DNA from: Saccharopolyspora elongata
GTDB lineage: Bacteria; Actinomycetota; Actinomycetes; Mycobacteriales; Pseudonocardiaceae
Direction: 5' to 3'
Assembly (NCBI RefSeq): GCF_004348985.1
Contig: NZ_SMKW01000090.1
Coordinates: 1-36,786, forward strand
Length of the DNA stretch: 36,786 nucleotides
Each line of letters starts with the position of its first letter. The stretch's first letter is position 1. The position numbers were made by a program, and so were the translations under genes. The notes beneath the pieces were generated by a model. That model made no database searches and was not told where the DNA came from. It worked only from the letters and a program-made list of their open reading frames with translations. Positions 7,955 to 16,127 of this stretch are shown one piece after another.

Positions 7955-8557
7955 ATGGATCTGATCGTCCGCCGGGCCGCGCCCGCCGAACTGGACCGCA
8001 TCGTCCCGGCCTACGCCGCGGCCTGCGCCGACGAAGCGGTCACCAGCTGGGTCACGTCCGGCCGGGAGCTCCCCGGCGCGCTGTTCCGGGACTCCGTCCG
8101 CGAAGCGCTGGGCGGGGACGAAGTCCTGGTCGCGCAACGCGCGGACGGGACGATCGAAGGGCTGTCGGTCTGGCTGACCTTGCGGTCGGCGGAGCGGGTC
8201 CGCCAGGAGGCGGTGGCGCTGGCCGAATCGGCCGGCGCCGATCCCGTGCTGCGCCGCATGGCCACCGTGATGACGCTGGTCGCGCAGCGGCACCCGGACG
8301 AGCCGCACGTTTTCCTGTCCTCCATGAGCGTGCTCGCCGCGAGCCGTGGAAGCGGCGTCGGAAGCGCGATCCTGCGGCACCGGCTCCACCGAGCCGACGC
8401 CGAGGCCCAGCCGACGTACCTGGAAGCGAGCACGCCGCGAAACCAGGCCCTCTACGCGCGGCACGGCTTCGAGCCGCTGGGCGAGCCGATCGAGCTTCCC
8501 GACGACGGCCCCCGGCTGCAACCCATGTGGCGCGAACCGCGCCCGGCGGACAGCTGA
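7955..8557 (+). CDS. GNAT-family N-acetyltransferase
   Basis: The 200-residue protein has the GNAT fold: an N-terminal strand LIVRRAAPAELDRIV, a central strand PHVFLSSMSV, then the acetyl-CoA pyrophosphate loop SRGSGVGSAIL (Arg131 to Gly136). The closing region TPRNQALYARHGFEPLG is typical of acetyltransferases acting on small molecules. GGAGG lies 8 nt before the ATG at 7955. The acceptor is unknown. It diverges from the zinc-ribbon TetR gene, which may control it. The region after its stop contains two copies of a palindromic repeat. Confidence 0.8.
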   Translation: MDLIVRRAAPAELDRIVPAYAAACADEAVTSWVTSGRELPGALFRDSVREALGGDEVLVAQRADGTIEGLSVWLTLRSAERVRQEAVALAESAGADPVLRRMATVMTLVAQRHPDEPHVFLSSMSVLAASRGSGVGSAILRHRLHRADAEAQPTYLEASTPRNQALYARHGFEPLGEPIELPDDGPRLQPMWREPRPADS

Positions 8558-8617
8558 ACCGGGCCTGGCCGCCAGGACCAACAGGGGCGAAGTCGCTTGG
8601 CGAGCGCGCGATGTGAC

Positions 8618-8673
8618 GTTTTCGCGCGAAACCGCCGTACGGCACGCGTGGGAACGCCGTTTTCGCGCGAAAC
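8618..8673. repeat. two copies of a CGCGCG-centred palindrome between convergent genes
   Basis: GTTTTCGCGCGAAAC occurs at 8618-8632 and again at 8659-8673, each followed by CGCCG. The inner 12 bases are self-complementary. They lie in the 192-bp gap between the ends of the GNAT and RidA-like genes. A third copy with perfect 32-nt symmetry is at 27,942-27,973. A terminator role or a dispersed palindromic element would fit. Confidence 0.7.
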
Positions 8674-8749
8674 CGCCGCCGCAAGGCCACGACGCGCACC
8701 GGCGCGAGACAGGCACTCGAACGGCCCAGCGGCTTCCACCTGCCGCGGA

Positions 8750-9157
8750 TCAGTCGATGATCGCGGTGGCCTCGACCTCGACCAGGTGCTCGGGCACGTG
8801 CAGCGCCGCCACGCCCAGCAGCGTGGCCGGTGGCACCGGCGTGACGCCCAGCTTCGCCGCCGCCCGCGCGACGCCTTCCATGAACAAGGGCAGCTTGTCC
8901 GGCGTCCAGTCGGCGACGTAGACGGTCAGCTTCGCCACGTCGTCGAAGGAAGCGCCGACCTCGGCCAGGGCGGTGCCGACGTTGAGGTAGCACTGCTCGA
9001 CCTGGGCGGTGAGATCGCCTTCGCCGACCGTGACCCCGTTGGCGTCCCACGCGACCTGCCCGGCGATGAAGACCAGCTTCGAGCCGGTCGCGATCGACAC
9101 CTGCCGGTAGGCGCCGATTTCCGGCAATCCGCCGGGGTTCACCAGGGTGATGGCCAT
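8750..9157 (-). CDS. RidA/YjgF-family protein lacking the catalytic arginine
   Basis: The 135-residue protein has the standard YjgF fold sequence: GSKLVFIAGQVAWD at 25-38, AQVEQCYLNVGTALAEVGASFDD, and LVEVEATAIID at the end. Classical RidA imine deaminases need an arginine corresponding to E. coli Arg105. Here that position is Thr112 (PPATLLGV), so the protein belongs to a non-deaminase Rid subfamily and its reaction cannot be named. GAGGAGG lies upstream of the ATG. It follows the LysR gene on the same strand across a 151-bp gap and may depend on it. Confidence 0.82.
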   Translation of the reverse strand: MAITLVNPGGLPEIGAYRQVSIATGSKLVFIAGQVAWDANGVTVGEGDLTAQVEQCYLNVGTALAEVGASFDDVAKLTVYVADWTPDKLPLFMEGVARAAAKLGVTPVPPATLLGVAALHVPEHLVEVEATAIID

Positions 9158-9308
9158 GCTGCCTGCTTCCTCCTCGGGCGAGCCCGGGGGCTCGTCTCCT
9201 CCGGTTCTTCGAAAACCGTAGGAAAGTGGCCGCTGACATGGAAGAACGCACTTTTCAGTGACTCGGGAACCTCGCGGTGACCGAGCAGTTCAGCGCGAGG
9301 ACGGCGGA

Positions 9309-10202
9309 TCAGGACCGGTCGGCGAGGTCGTGCGCGGGGACGCCGGCGATCTCCAGGAAGGCCTTCGCCGCGGGCGTCGGGCCGACGTCGTTCCACGCCA
9401 GGTACTCGATGCGGGCCGGCGCGTCGGACACCTCGATGGTGTGCACGCCCGTCAGCTGCGGCACGTAGGTGGAGGCGAGCATGGCGATGCCGAGGCCCCG
9501 CCGGACGATCCGGACCATCAGGTCCGGGGCGGGCACCTCGAAGGCGATGTCTCGGTCGAGGCCCGCCGCGGCGAAGGCCTGATCGGATTGGGCGCGACCG
9601 GCCGACCCGAGTGGGAAGTCCACGAACACCTCGGCGGAAAGCCGGCGGAGGTCGACCTCCGGTTCCCCGGCGAGCGGGTGCCCGGGCGCGACGACGGCGA
9701 CGAGCCGATCCCGGGCGGTCACGCGGGTGTGGACCCCGCGCGGCTGGATCGTGGCCGGCAGCCCCAGGCAGGCGACGTCGAGGACGCCATCCCTGACCTG
9801 CTCGACGAGCTCCTCGCTGGCGCCGACGCGCAGGCCGATGCGCACGTTCGGGTACCGGCTGCGGAATTCGTGCAGCGCGGCCGGGATGTCCACCGCGGCG
9901 ACGGTGGGGATCACGCCGACGGTCAGCCGCCCGCGCACCTCGCCGAGGGCCGCCGCGACCTCGGCCGCGGCGCGCTCGGCGGCGTCGAGGCATTGCCGGG
10001 CGGCGGGCAGGAACGCCTCGCCGGCCGGCGTCAGCCGCACCCGGCGGCTGGTGCGCTCGAAGAGCTTGCCGCCGAGTTCCCGTTCCAGGCGCGCCACCTG
10101 GTGGCTGAGCGCGGACTGGACGACCAGGCACCGCTCGGCGGCACGGGTGAAGCTGTTCGTCTCGGCGACCGCGATGACGTAGCGCATCTGCTGGAGCTCC
10201 AT
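9309..10202 (-). CDS. LysR-family transcriptional regulator
   Basis: The ATG at 10,202 gives 297 residues beginning MELQQMRYVIAVAETN, the normal LysR start. The winged helix-turn-helix covers about residues 1-60 (SFTRAAERCLVVQSALSHQV). It is followed by the linker helix and a two-lobed effector domain (LTVGVIPTVAAVDIPAAL... VAVVAPGHPLA... GLGIAMLASTYV). It diverges from the DMT transporter and NAD(P)-binding protein pair, the classical arrangement for a LysR protein and its target. The small gap between the starts holds a spaced dyad. The RidA-like gene lies downstream on the same strand and may be co-regulated. Confidence 0.88.
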   Translation of the reverse strand: MELQQMRYVIAVAETNSFTRAAERCLVVQSALSHQVARLERELGGKLFERTSRRVRLTPAGEAFLPAARQCLDAAERAAAEVAAALGEVRGRLTVGVIPTVAAVDIPAALHEFRSRYPNVRIGLRVGASEELVEQVRDGVLDVACLGLPATIQPRGVHTRVTARDRLVAVVAPGHPLAGEPEVDLRRLSAEVFVDFPLGSAGRAQSDQAFAAAGLDRDIAFEVPAPDLMVRIVRRGLGIAMLASTYVPQLTGVHTIEVSDAPARIEYLAWNDVGPTPAAKAFLEIAGVPAHDLADRS

Positions 10203-10213
10203 AAATCTATCGT

Positions 10214-10260
10214 GCATCGAGATGGATCCGGTGACAAACATGTGTTGGACTCATCGATGC
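10214..10260. promoter_or_regulatory. LysR-type divergent promoter with spaced dyad
   Basis: GCATCGA (10,214-10,220) and TCGATGC (10,254-10,260) are perfect inverted copies 33 nt apart, in the 82-bp gap between the divergent LysR gene and the transporter gene. The gap is clearly more A+T-rich than its surroundings. The position fits LysR recognition and activation sites, though the spacing is wide. Confidence 0.35.
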
Positions 10261-10284
10261 TGGTAGGCCGAGACTTGCCGGGTG

Positions 10285-11214
10285 ATGAACCAGACGATCT
10301 CCGCGACCGCCGACAGCGGCGCGGCAAGCGGGATCGCATCCCGCACCGCGCTGACGGCGCTCGCGCCCATGGTGTGGGGCACGACCTACGTGGTCACCAC
10401 CGAACTCCTCCCGCCAGGACATCCCTTCTTCGCGGGGATCCTGCGCGCGTTGCCCGCAGGGCTGGTCGCGTTGGCGCTCACGCGGACGCTGCCGCGCGGG
10501 ACGTGGTGGGGAAAGGCCGCGGTGCTCGGCGTGCTGAACATCGGGATGCTCTTCGCGATGTTGTTCGTGGCTGCCGAGCGGCTGCCGGGCGGCGTCGCCG
10601 CCACGCTCGGCGCGTCGCAACCGCTCATCGTGGCGGTCCTGGCGGTCGCGGTCCTCGGTGAGCGCCTCTCAGCTTGGCGGTTCACCTGGGGTGTCGTCGG
10701 CGTCGTGGGCGTCGGCCTAGTGGTGATCGGCCCGGATGCGGCGTTCGACGGCCCCGGTGTCCTGGCCGGCCTCACCGCCGCGGCTTCGATGGCGTTGGGC
10801 GTGACGCTCACCAAGCGGTGGGGGCGTCCCGCCGGTGTCGGGCCCACCGCGTTCGCGGGGTGGCAGCTCACCGCCGGCGGCCTGTTCCTCGTGCCCGTCA
10901 CGTTCTTCTTCGAGGGGCCGCCGCCGGCGATCGACCTGCCCGGCGCACTCGGCTACCTCTGGCTGGGCCTGGTCGGCGGTTTGGCCGCCTACGTCCTGTG
11001 GTTCCGCGGCATCAAGACGTTGCCGGTCACCTCGGTCGCCGTCCTCGGCCTGTTCTCCCCGATCGTCGCCGCGCTCCTCGGCGCGGTGCTGCTCGGCCAG
11101 ACGCTCGGCCCGATCCAGCTGCTCGGCTTCGCGCTCTCGCTGGCCGCAATCGTCGCGGGCCAGTTCTCCCCGCGCCTCACCCCGAACCTCACCGCAGAAA
11201 GGACCGCACGTTGA
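10285..11214 (+). CDS. DMT-superfamily (EamA) transporter
   Basis: The 309-residue protein has ten hydrophobic segments arranged as two EamA repeats, the normal length for this family. Typical features are APMVWGTTYVVTTELLPP in helix 1, the glycine-rich AAERLPGGVAATLGASQPLIVAVLAV ending repeat 1, and VAVLGLFSPIVAALLGAVLLGQ in repeat 2. These proteins export amino acids, purines or drugs; the substrate cannot be read here. The ATG at 10,285 follows directly on an in-frame GTG at 10,282. The stop overlaps the TTG start of the next gene, so the two are translationally coupled. The divergent LysR protein probably controls both. Confidence 0.85.
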   Translation: MNQTISATADSGAASGIASRTALTALAPMVWGTTYVVTTELLPPGHPFFAGILRALPAGLVALALTRTLPRGTWWGKAAVLGVLNIGMLFAMLFVAAERLPGGVAATLGASQPLIVAVLAVAVLGERLSAWRFTWGVVGVVGVGLVVIGPDAAFDGPGVLAGLTAAASMALGVTLTKRWGRPAGVGPTAFAGWQLTAGGLFLVPVTFFFEGPPPAIDLPGALGYLWLGLVGGLAAYVLWFRGIKTLPVTSVAVLGLFSPIVAALLGAVLLGQTLGPIQLLGFALSLAAIVAGQFSPRLTPNLTAERTAR

Positions 11215-11843
11215 AGATCGCCGTCATCGGAGCCGCAGGCATGGTCGGCTCCCGAGTCACCTCGGAAGCCGCCGAACGAGGACACGACGTCACTGCCGTG
11301 TTCCGCGGAGAAGTACCCGCATCCCTGCCCGGAGGTGTGAGCGCCGTCCGGGGCAATGCCACCGATCGGGACCGGATGAGCAAGCTGTTCACCGAAGCCG
11401 ACGCGATCGTGGCGGCGACCCGCCCCCGTCCGGGGCTGGAAGGCACGGTCCCCGCGACGATCACGGCTTTGCTCGACGCGGCCGTGGAAACCCGAACCCG
11501 CATCGTCGTCATCGGCGGCGCCGGACCGCTGCGGACCCCGGGACGCCCCGGGCAGCTCGTGGTCGACAACCCCGACTACGTGGCCCCGGAGTGGCGCGTC
11601 ATCGCCGCGGCCAGCGTCGCGCAACTGGACGCCTGCCGCGAACACCCGGCCGACTGGGTGTACCTGTCGCCGCCAGCGGTCCTCGAACCGGGCCACCGCA
11701 CCGGAACCTACCGGCGCGGCGGAACCACGCTCCTCACCGACGCGGAAGGCGCGTCCCGGATCTCGGCGGAAGACCTCGCGGTGGCGGTCCTCGACGAACT
11801 GGAGAACCCGCGCGGGGAGGAGCACTTCACCGTCGGCTACTGA
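11211..11843 (+). CDS. NAD(P)-binding atypical SDR (NmrA/SDR-a5-like)
   Basis: Translation from the TTG at 11,211 gives 210 residues and places the dinucleotide fold at the very start: KIAVIGAAGMVGSRV with the GxxGxxG motif at 7-13. GAAAGGA lies 7 nt upstream, inside the end of the transporter gene, and the start overlaps its stop (TTGA). VVVIGGAGPL and WVYLSPPAVLEPG match the family of small extended-type NAD(P)H reductases often annotated near LysR and EamA genes. The Tyr-x-x-x-Lys pair of classical SDRs is not obvious. Substrate unknown. Confidence 0.8.
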   Translation: MKIAVIGAAGMVGSRVTSEAAERGHDVTAVFRGEVPASLPGGVSAVRGNATDRDRMSKLFTEADAIVAATRPRPGLEGTVPATITALLDAAVETRTRIVVIGGAGPLRTPGRPGQLVVDNPDYVAPEWRVIAAASVAQLDACREHPADWVYLSPPAVLEPGHRTGTYRRGGTTLLTDAEGASRISAEDLAVAVLDELENPRGEEHFTVGY

Positions 11844-11959
11844 CCGGAGTGCGAGGCCGAAGGACTCACGGCCGGGCGCTGCGGCAGTCGGCGAGGCGCT
11901 CACTCGGGCTGGAGCAGGATCGCCCCGCCTGTCTGCGGCATCGCGGACTTCCCCGCGAG

Positions 11960-12751
11960 TCAGACGGTCGGGCGTTCGTCCTGGCGCGTCCAGGTCCAGG
12001 GGACGCAGGGGTCCATCTCGCCGGACAGCGCGAGGGTGATCAGGCACCGGCGCACGTCGTCGACGGGGATCACGTCGTCGGGCAGGAACGTGGCGTTGTG
12101 CTCCTGGTTGACGGTGATGGCGGGCAGGTCGTCGCCGCCGGCGCCGCGGGTGGTGAAGCACAACGCGGCAGTGTGATCGGTTTCGGGGAACTCGGCCATG
12201 ACCGCGCCCCATCCGCCGCGGTAGCCGAAGGTGACGAAGATGTGCTGGTCGAGCACTTCGTCGGACGGGGCGATGCGCCACGCGTCCGGCGGCTCGACGA
12301 GCAGGTAGACCTGGCCGTCGTCGGGCACCGCCAAGATCTCGTCGATCATCGCGATCTTGTCCTCGTCGGTCGCGACGACGACGTAGTCGTCATCGGCGGC
12401 GGCGGCCCGGTCGATGCGCATCCGGCCGGTGCGCTGGCTCCGGCCGCCGGTGACGCGCTCGTGAACGCAGGGCAACCCGTTGGGCACCGGAATCACGGTC
12501 AGCGCGGCATCGTCGACCACCGCGGTGGTGATCCCTCCGTCACGGGCGTTGGAGACCCACCGGGCGTGGTCGCCGGACAGGTCGGTGCCGTCGTCGAGGA
12601 CGTGCCCGATGAGCTCGGCCAGCCAGTCGGCGGCCTCGACAGGGGTGTTGAGGATCCGGTCCGGAACGAGCGTCTTGACCCGCTCGTCATCGGGTAAGGC
12701 ATCGTTCGCCTCGGCGGCCTCGATGTAACCGTGGAAGTGATGACCGCCCAT
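11960..12751 (-). CDS. unrecognised protein, possibly of the Imm1 immunity type
   Basis: The protein has 263 residues and is acidic, with no signal peptide or membrane helix. An N-terminal half (about 1-75) predicts helices. The C-terminal half contains VYLLVEPPDAWRIAPSD, FVTFGYRGGWGAVMAEFP and NQEHNATFLPDDVIPVDDVRR. The second half loosely recalls Imm1-type immunity proteins (a beta-rich GG-containing core followed by acidic strands), but I see no toxin gene nearby and the match is weak. It is a single gene flanked by 116 bp and 81 bp of non-coding DNA. Confidence 0.55.
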   Translation of the reverse strand: MGGHHFHGYIEAAEANDALPDDERVKTLVPDRILNTPVEAADWLAELIGHVLDDGTDLSGDHARWVSNARDGGITTAVVDDAALTVIPVPNGLPCVHERVTGGRSQRTGRMRIDRAAAADDDYVVVATDEDKIAMIDEILAVPDDGQVYLLVEPPDAWRIAPSDEVLDQHIFVTFGYRGGWGAVMAEFPETDHTAALCFTTRGAGGDDLPAITVNQEHNATFLPDDVIPVDDVRRCLITLALSGEMDPCVPWTWTRQDERPTV

Positions 12752-12832
12752 GGAGCCGGAATCCCCCTCTGTTGATCTTCCAGCGAAGGCTAGCCAACGC
12801 CAAAACCCCCACGGCGGTTAACGCCAGGAGAA

Positions 12833-13501
12833 CTAGTCGTGCACGAGTCTGGTCGTGTAGCCCGCTTCGACGAGATGGGCGTACGCCTCGTTCACCTCGG
12901 GTGGGACTTCTTGGGGGATGGCGAAGCCCTTCTCGGCGTAGAGCTCCACTCGCTGCGTGTCCCCCACGAGCATGTTGATCACTCGGTCCACGTCGCCGAT
13001 CAACCGCACGTACTCGTCCAGGGGCAGGCGCTGCGAGCTGCACACGATCTTCACCTCCGGCCAGATCTTCCTGGCCGTCGCGAACGCTCGTCGCTGTTGG
13101 TACGGGCGCGACACCAGCAGCATCGATTCGCACCGGATTCCCTTGGCCGCCAGGAATTCTCGCGTGTACTCGATGTTCTCGGCCGTATTAGTCGCTCGCG
13201 GCTCCACCGCGATCGCCGAGTCCGGCACTCCGCGCTCCAGCGCGCGTTCGCGGTAGTGCACGGCCTCTCCCCTCGGGAAGCGCTCCACCGTTGTAGGCGC
13301 GTTCGCTCCGGTGAACACGATCAGCGGGAAGTAGCCGCCCCGATAGAGGTCGACGACGTGGTCCGCCACGCCGAGGTCGTGGCCGCCCAGACCGACGCCC
13401 ACGTCGCAGGGCCGGAGCTCGTGGTGGAGATCGTGGTAGTCCCAGAGACTCTGCACGTCCGCTCGGACGCGTTCGGGAATGGCCGGCGTCGGTGCGTTCA
13501 T
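12833..13501 (-). CDS. YdcF/SanA-type DUF218 protein
   Basis: Translation from the ATG at 13,501 (GAAAGG 6 nt upstream) gives 222 residues. The DUF218 core is clear: CDVGVGLGGHDLGVADHVVDLYRGG, PLIVFTGANAPT, AIAVEPRATNTAENIEYT and SMLLVSRPYQQRRAFATARKIWP. The acidic/asparagine patch PRATNTAEN and the SxPYxxRR segment are the family signatures. No membrane helix is present, as in cytosolic YdcF rather than SanA. The E. coli relative binds SAM, but a reaction is not established. The tRNA gene lies upstream on the same strand. Confidence 0.78.
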   Translation of the reverse strand: MNAPTPAIPERVRADVQSLWDYHDLHHELRPCDVGVGLGGHDLGVADHVVDLYRGGYFPLIVFTGANAPTTVERFPRGEAVHYRERALERGVPDSAIAVEPRATNTAENIEYTREFLAAKGIRCESMLLVSRPYQQRRAFATARKIWPEVKIVCSSQRLPLDEYVRLIGDVDRVINMLVGDTQRVELYAEKGFAIPQEVPPEVNEAYAHLVEAGYTTRLVHD

Positions 13502-13690
13502 GGCAGCCTTTCGCGCCTTCGGCTCGGTCAGGGATCTCGCCCTCAGGATGCTCGCCGCTGGGCGGCGATCTCGCACGGCGTTGCCCGCCCGGGAGCGCAA
13601 GATCGCGGATCAGCACGGTTCGCAACAGCGCGGGAAAGATCTGGAGATGATCTCCCCCGTCGGCCCCGCGGTGTTCCACCAGGTGTTTTG

Positions 13691-13765
13691 TGGGGCAGGT
13701 GGGACTTGAACCCACGACCTGACGGATTATGAGTCCGCTGCTCTGACCTGCTGAGCTACTGCCCC
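13691..13765 (-). tRNA. tRNA with CAU anticodon, probably elongator tRNA-Met
   Basis: On the minus strand a full cloverleaf folds. The acceptor stem GGGGCAG pairs with CTGCCCC, the D stem GCTC with GAGC, the anticodon stem GCGGA with TCCGT around loop CTCATAA (anticodon CAT), and the T arm is GTGGG-TTCAAGT-CCCAC. The discriminator is A at 13,691 and no CCA is encoded. The first pair is G-C, which rules out a typical initiator (mismatched 1-72). An isoleucine tRNA with lysidine-modified CAU remains possible. Confidence 0.9.
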
Positions 13766-13929
13766 AGGATTGCTTTCGCAATACCGGCGATCGTAGCGAT
13801 GTCGCGGGGGGTTGGAGCTGGCGGGTGGACCCGCCGACCGGCCTACGGCCCGATTGGTCGGACCGGTCGAATGCGCTGCGCACGGCGTTACGCCGAGCGG
13901 ACTACCGGGGGGTTTCGGACGGACGAAAA

Positions 13930-13964
13930 CGGGGCCGGCGCACCCGTGCGATGCGCCGGCCCCG
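13930..13964 (-). terminator. intrinsic terminator after the 68-residue membrane protein gene
   Basis: A 13-bp perfect stem (CGGGGCCGGCGCA, 13,930-13,942, with its complement at 13,952-13,964) encloses a 9-nt loop. On the minus strand it is followed by GTTTTCGTCC, a short T run. It starts 13 nt after the stop at 13,978. Confidence 0.75.
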
Positions 13965-13977
13965 ATCGGTCTGCTGC

Positions 13978-14184
13978 TCAGCCGATGAAGCTGAACACGT
14001 CGAAGGCTCCGGTCAGCTGGCCGATGACCGCGATCGTGGCCATCAGCGCGCCGATCCCGGCCACCGTCAGCACCGAGAGCATGATCAAGTAGACGAGCGC
14101 CTTGATCGGCTTCGGCAGCTTGGCGACCGAGGCGAAATCAGGCAGCGAGATGTGCGATTCCTTGCCGATACCTGGTGCGGACAT
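13978..14184 (-). CDS. small membrane protein
   Basis: The 68-residue protein has a polar N-terminus (MSAPGIGKESHISLPDF), a basic spacer (KLPKPIK) and one long hydrophobic stretch (about residues 29-57, ALVYLIMLSVLTVAGIGALM...). This would span the membrane once, or twice as a hairpin. A strong ribosome site (GGGGGAAG) lies 6 nt before the ATG, and a good terminator follows the stop, so I take it as a real gene. No family is recognised. It sits between the tRNA gene and the SAHH gene and has no evident role in the cluster. Confidence 0.65.
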   Translation of the reverse strand: MSAPGIGKESHISLPDFASVAKLPKPIKALVYLIMLSVLTVAGIGALMATIAVIGQLTGAFDVFSFIG

Positions 14185-14817
14185 ACTGACTTCCCCCGTC
14201 CTCTGTCAGTCCCCTTGGACGAACCACCACTGCTCAAGAGACGAAGCGCAACGGGATTCCGTTGCGCGCAACGCATCACGAGTTCGTTTCGGTCAGCAAT
14301 CGAGCAGATCAACCAGCACAGTCGGTCTTTCCGGCCCGCGGCTCACGGGCTCGGACAAATCATCCGTGCTCCAACCGACCGCCGCGAGCCGGCCATGGAC
14401 GAGATCGTGCGGTAATCCCGGATCGTTATCCGACCCGCCGTCCAAATCGCTCGGACAGGTGACACGAACGCGGAACCGCCCCACTACCAGAAGATCCAGT
14501 CGCGGGACTCTCCCCGGCTCATGCGCTGCTCGCACCCGCCACCGGCCGAATGCCTGCCGTCGCGGTTGCGCTCCTGCTCAAAGCTTACCTTGTCGGGTGA
14601 ACTCCGGTGCCACCGACCGCGTGCGTCCACAGAGGCCGGTCACGGGCAGCGGCGCCGGTGGGGCAAGCCGGGCGCGCGCGTTCCACTCCTGCTCGGCGAA
14701 GCCGGGATCAACTGCGGCGCGCTGCTCTGCCGGCCTTCGAGGCGGTTCGGCGGCGCCGTCGTTCCGGGCGGCAAGCTGGCCGCCGAGCTGCGGGAGGCGA
14801 TGTTCCGGATCGAAAGA
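14185..14817. other. 633-bp gap without a supported gene
   Basis: No reading frame here shows family features, a credible ribosome site or a neighbour that would explain it. The part near 14,185 must hold the promoter of the small membrane protein gene. The part near 14,818 lies behind the terminator of the SAHH gene. The first half is richer in A+T than the flanking genes. This gap separates the ordinary chromosome from the nucleoside cluster. Confidence 0.5.
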
Positions 14818-14857
14818 CGGTCCCGCCCCGGGCGTCGAGACGACCGGGGCGGGACCG
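14818..14857 (-). terminator. hairpin terminator of the SAHH gene
   Basis: The stem is 14 bp and perfect (CGGTCCCGCCCCGG at 14,818-14,831, complement at 14,844-14,857), with a 12-nt loop. On the minus strand it starts 16 nt after the SAHH stop and is followed by TCTTTCG. Confidence 0.7.
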
Positions 14858-14873
14858 CTACAGGAGGCGACGA

Positions 14874-16127
14874 TCAGGTGCCGACGCGCCAGTCGGTCAG
14901 GTACCGCTTCTGCTGGTCGGACAGCTGCTCGATCTCGATGCCGTAGGCGTCCAGCTTCGCCTTCGCCACGCGGTTCTCGATGTCCTTCGGGATGCCGTGC
15001 ACGCCCGCGGGCAGCGACTCCGCGTTGGCCACCAGGTATTCCAGCGCCAGCGCCTGGGTCGCGAAGGTCATGTCCATCACCTCGGCCGGGTGCGCCTCCG
15101 CGGCCGACTGGCCGACCAGCCGGCCCTCGGCCAGCAGCAGCACCCGGTTGCCCGCCGGGAGCCGGTACTCGACGCAGTTCGGGCGGAGCTCGGTGACCTC
15201 TTCGGCCTCCTTGCGCAGGTCCTCGACGCCGATCTCGATGTCGAAGTGGCCGGAGTTCGCGACGACCGCGCCGTCCTTCATCTTGCGCATGTGCTCGATC
15301 GTGATGACGTCCCGGTTCCCGGTGACCGTCACGAAGATGTCGCCGTGCTCGGCGGCGCGCGACATCGGCATCACGGTCAGGCCGTCGAGGACGGCCTCCA
15401 GCGCCCGCACCGGGTCGACCTCGACGACGATGACGTTGGCGCCCATGCCCCTGGCGCGCATCGCGACACCGCGGCCGCACCAGCCGTAGCCGACGACGAC
15501 GAAGGTCGAGCCGGCGAGCAGCATGTTGGTCGCCCGCAGGATGCCGTCGATGGTGTTCTGGCCGGTGCCGTAGCGGTTGTCGAACAGGTGCTTGGTGGCC
15601 GCGTCGTTCGTCGGGAACACCGGGTAGCGCAGCGCGCCGTCGTCGGCCATGTTCTTGATCCGGAGGACGCCCGTGGAGGTCACCTCGGTGCCGCCGATCA
15701 CGTCGGTGAGGAGCTCGGCGTGGTCGTTGTGGATCGTGGTGGTGAGGTCCGCGCCGTCGTCGACGACGATGGTCGGACGGGTCTTGAGCACCGCCTGGAC
15801 GTGCTCGTAGAACGTGTCGCGGTCGGCGCCGTACACCGCGAAGACCTCGGCGCCGAGGTCCCGCTGGATCGAGGCGGCGACGTCGTCCTTGGTGGACAGC
15901 GGGTTGGATCCGCACAGCGCGACCTCGGCCCCGCCCGCGACCAGCGCGCGCACCATGTTCGCCGTCTCCGTGGTGACGTGCAGGCAAGCTGCGATGCGGT
16001 GACCGGTGAACGGCTTCGTCTCCGCGAACTGCTCTGTCAGCGTGCGCAGAACCGGCATGCGCCGGGACGCGAAATCTATCTTGCGTTGTCCTTGATCGGC
16101 CAGCGCCAGATCGTGCACCATACCCAT
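14874..16127 (-). CDS. S-adenosylhomocysteine hydrolase, short archaeal-type form with altered active-site residues
   Basis: The 417-residue protein lacks the insertion of the usual ~480-residue actinobacterial enzyme and ends in WRVGT, like archaeal/Thermotoga SAHH. Residues matching the human enzyme: His50 (His55), Thr52, Glu54 (Glu59), Asp124 (Asp131), Lys179, Asp183, Asn184 (Lys186, Asp190, Asn191), His294 (His301) and His346 (His353). The NAD site is GYGWCG (213-218) with Glu236. Two differences stand out: Val149 replaces catalytic Glu156 (TEVTSTG) and Gly339 replaces Asn346. It would cleave SAH to adenosine and homocysteine, or act on a related nucleoside. Aristeromycin and neplanocin are SAHH inhibitors, so a tolerant self-resistance copy is a strong alternative. 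It is monocistronic and diverges from the exporter gene. Confidence 0.85.
   Translation of the reverse strand: MGMVHDLALADQGQRKIDFASRRMPVLRTLTEQFAETKPFTGHRIAACLHVTTETANMVRALVAGGAEVALCGSNPLSTKDDVAASIQRDLGAEVFAVYGADRDTFYEHVQAVLKTRPTIVVDDGADLTTTIHNDHAELLTDVIGGTEVTSTGVLRIKNMADDGALRYPVFPTNDAATKHLFDNRYGTGQNTIDGILRATNMLLAGSTFVVVGYGWCGRGVAMRARGMGANVIVVEVDPVRALEAVLDGLTVMPMSRAAEHGDIFVTVTGNRDVITIEHMRKMKDGAVVANSGHFDIEIGVEDLRKEAEEVTELRPNCVEYRLPAGNRVLLLAEGRLVGQSAAEAHPAEVMDMTFATQALALEYLVANAESLPAGVHGIPKDIENRVAKAKLDAYGIEIEQLSDQQKRYLTDWRVGT

Noticed and set aside
13691..13765. tRNA gene as an integration site for the cluster
   Set aside because: The 3' end of the tRNA faces away from the cluster, and no integrase gene or direct repeat of the tRNA end was seen.
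14293..14535. 80-codon minus-strand frame between the small membrane protein and the SAHH gene
   Set aside because: No recognisable motif, conserved composition or operon link.
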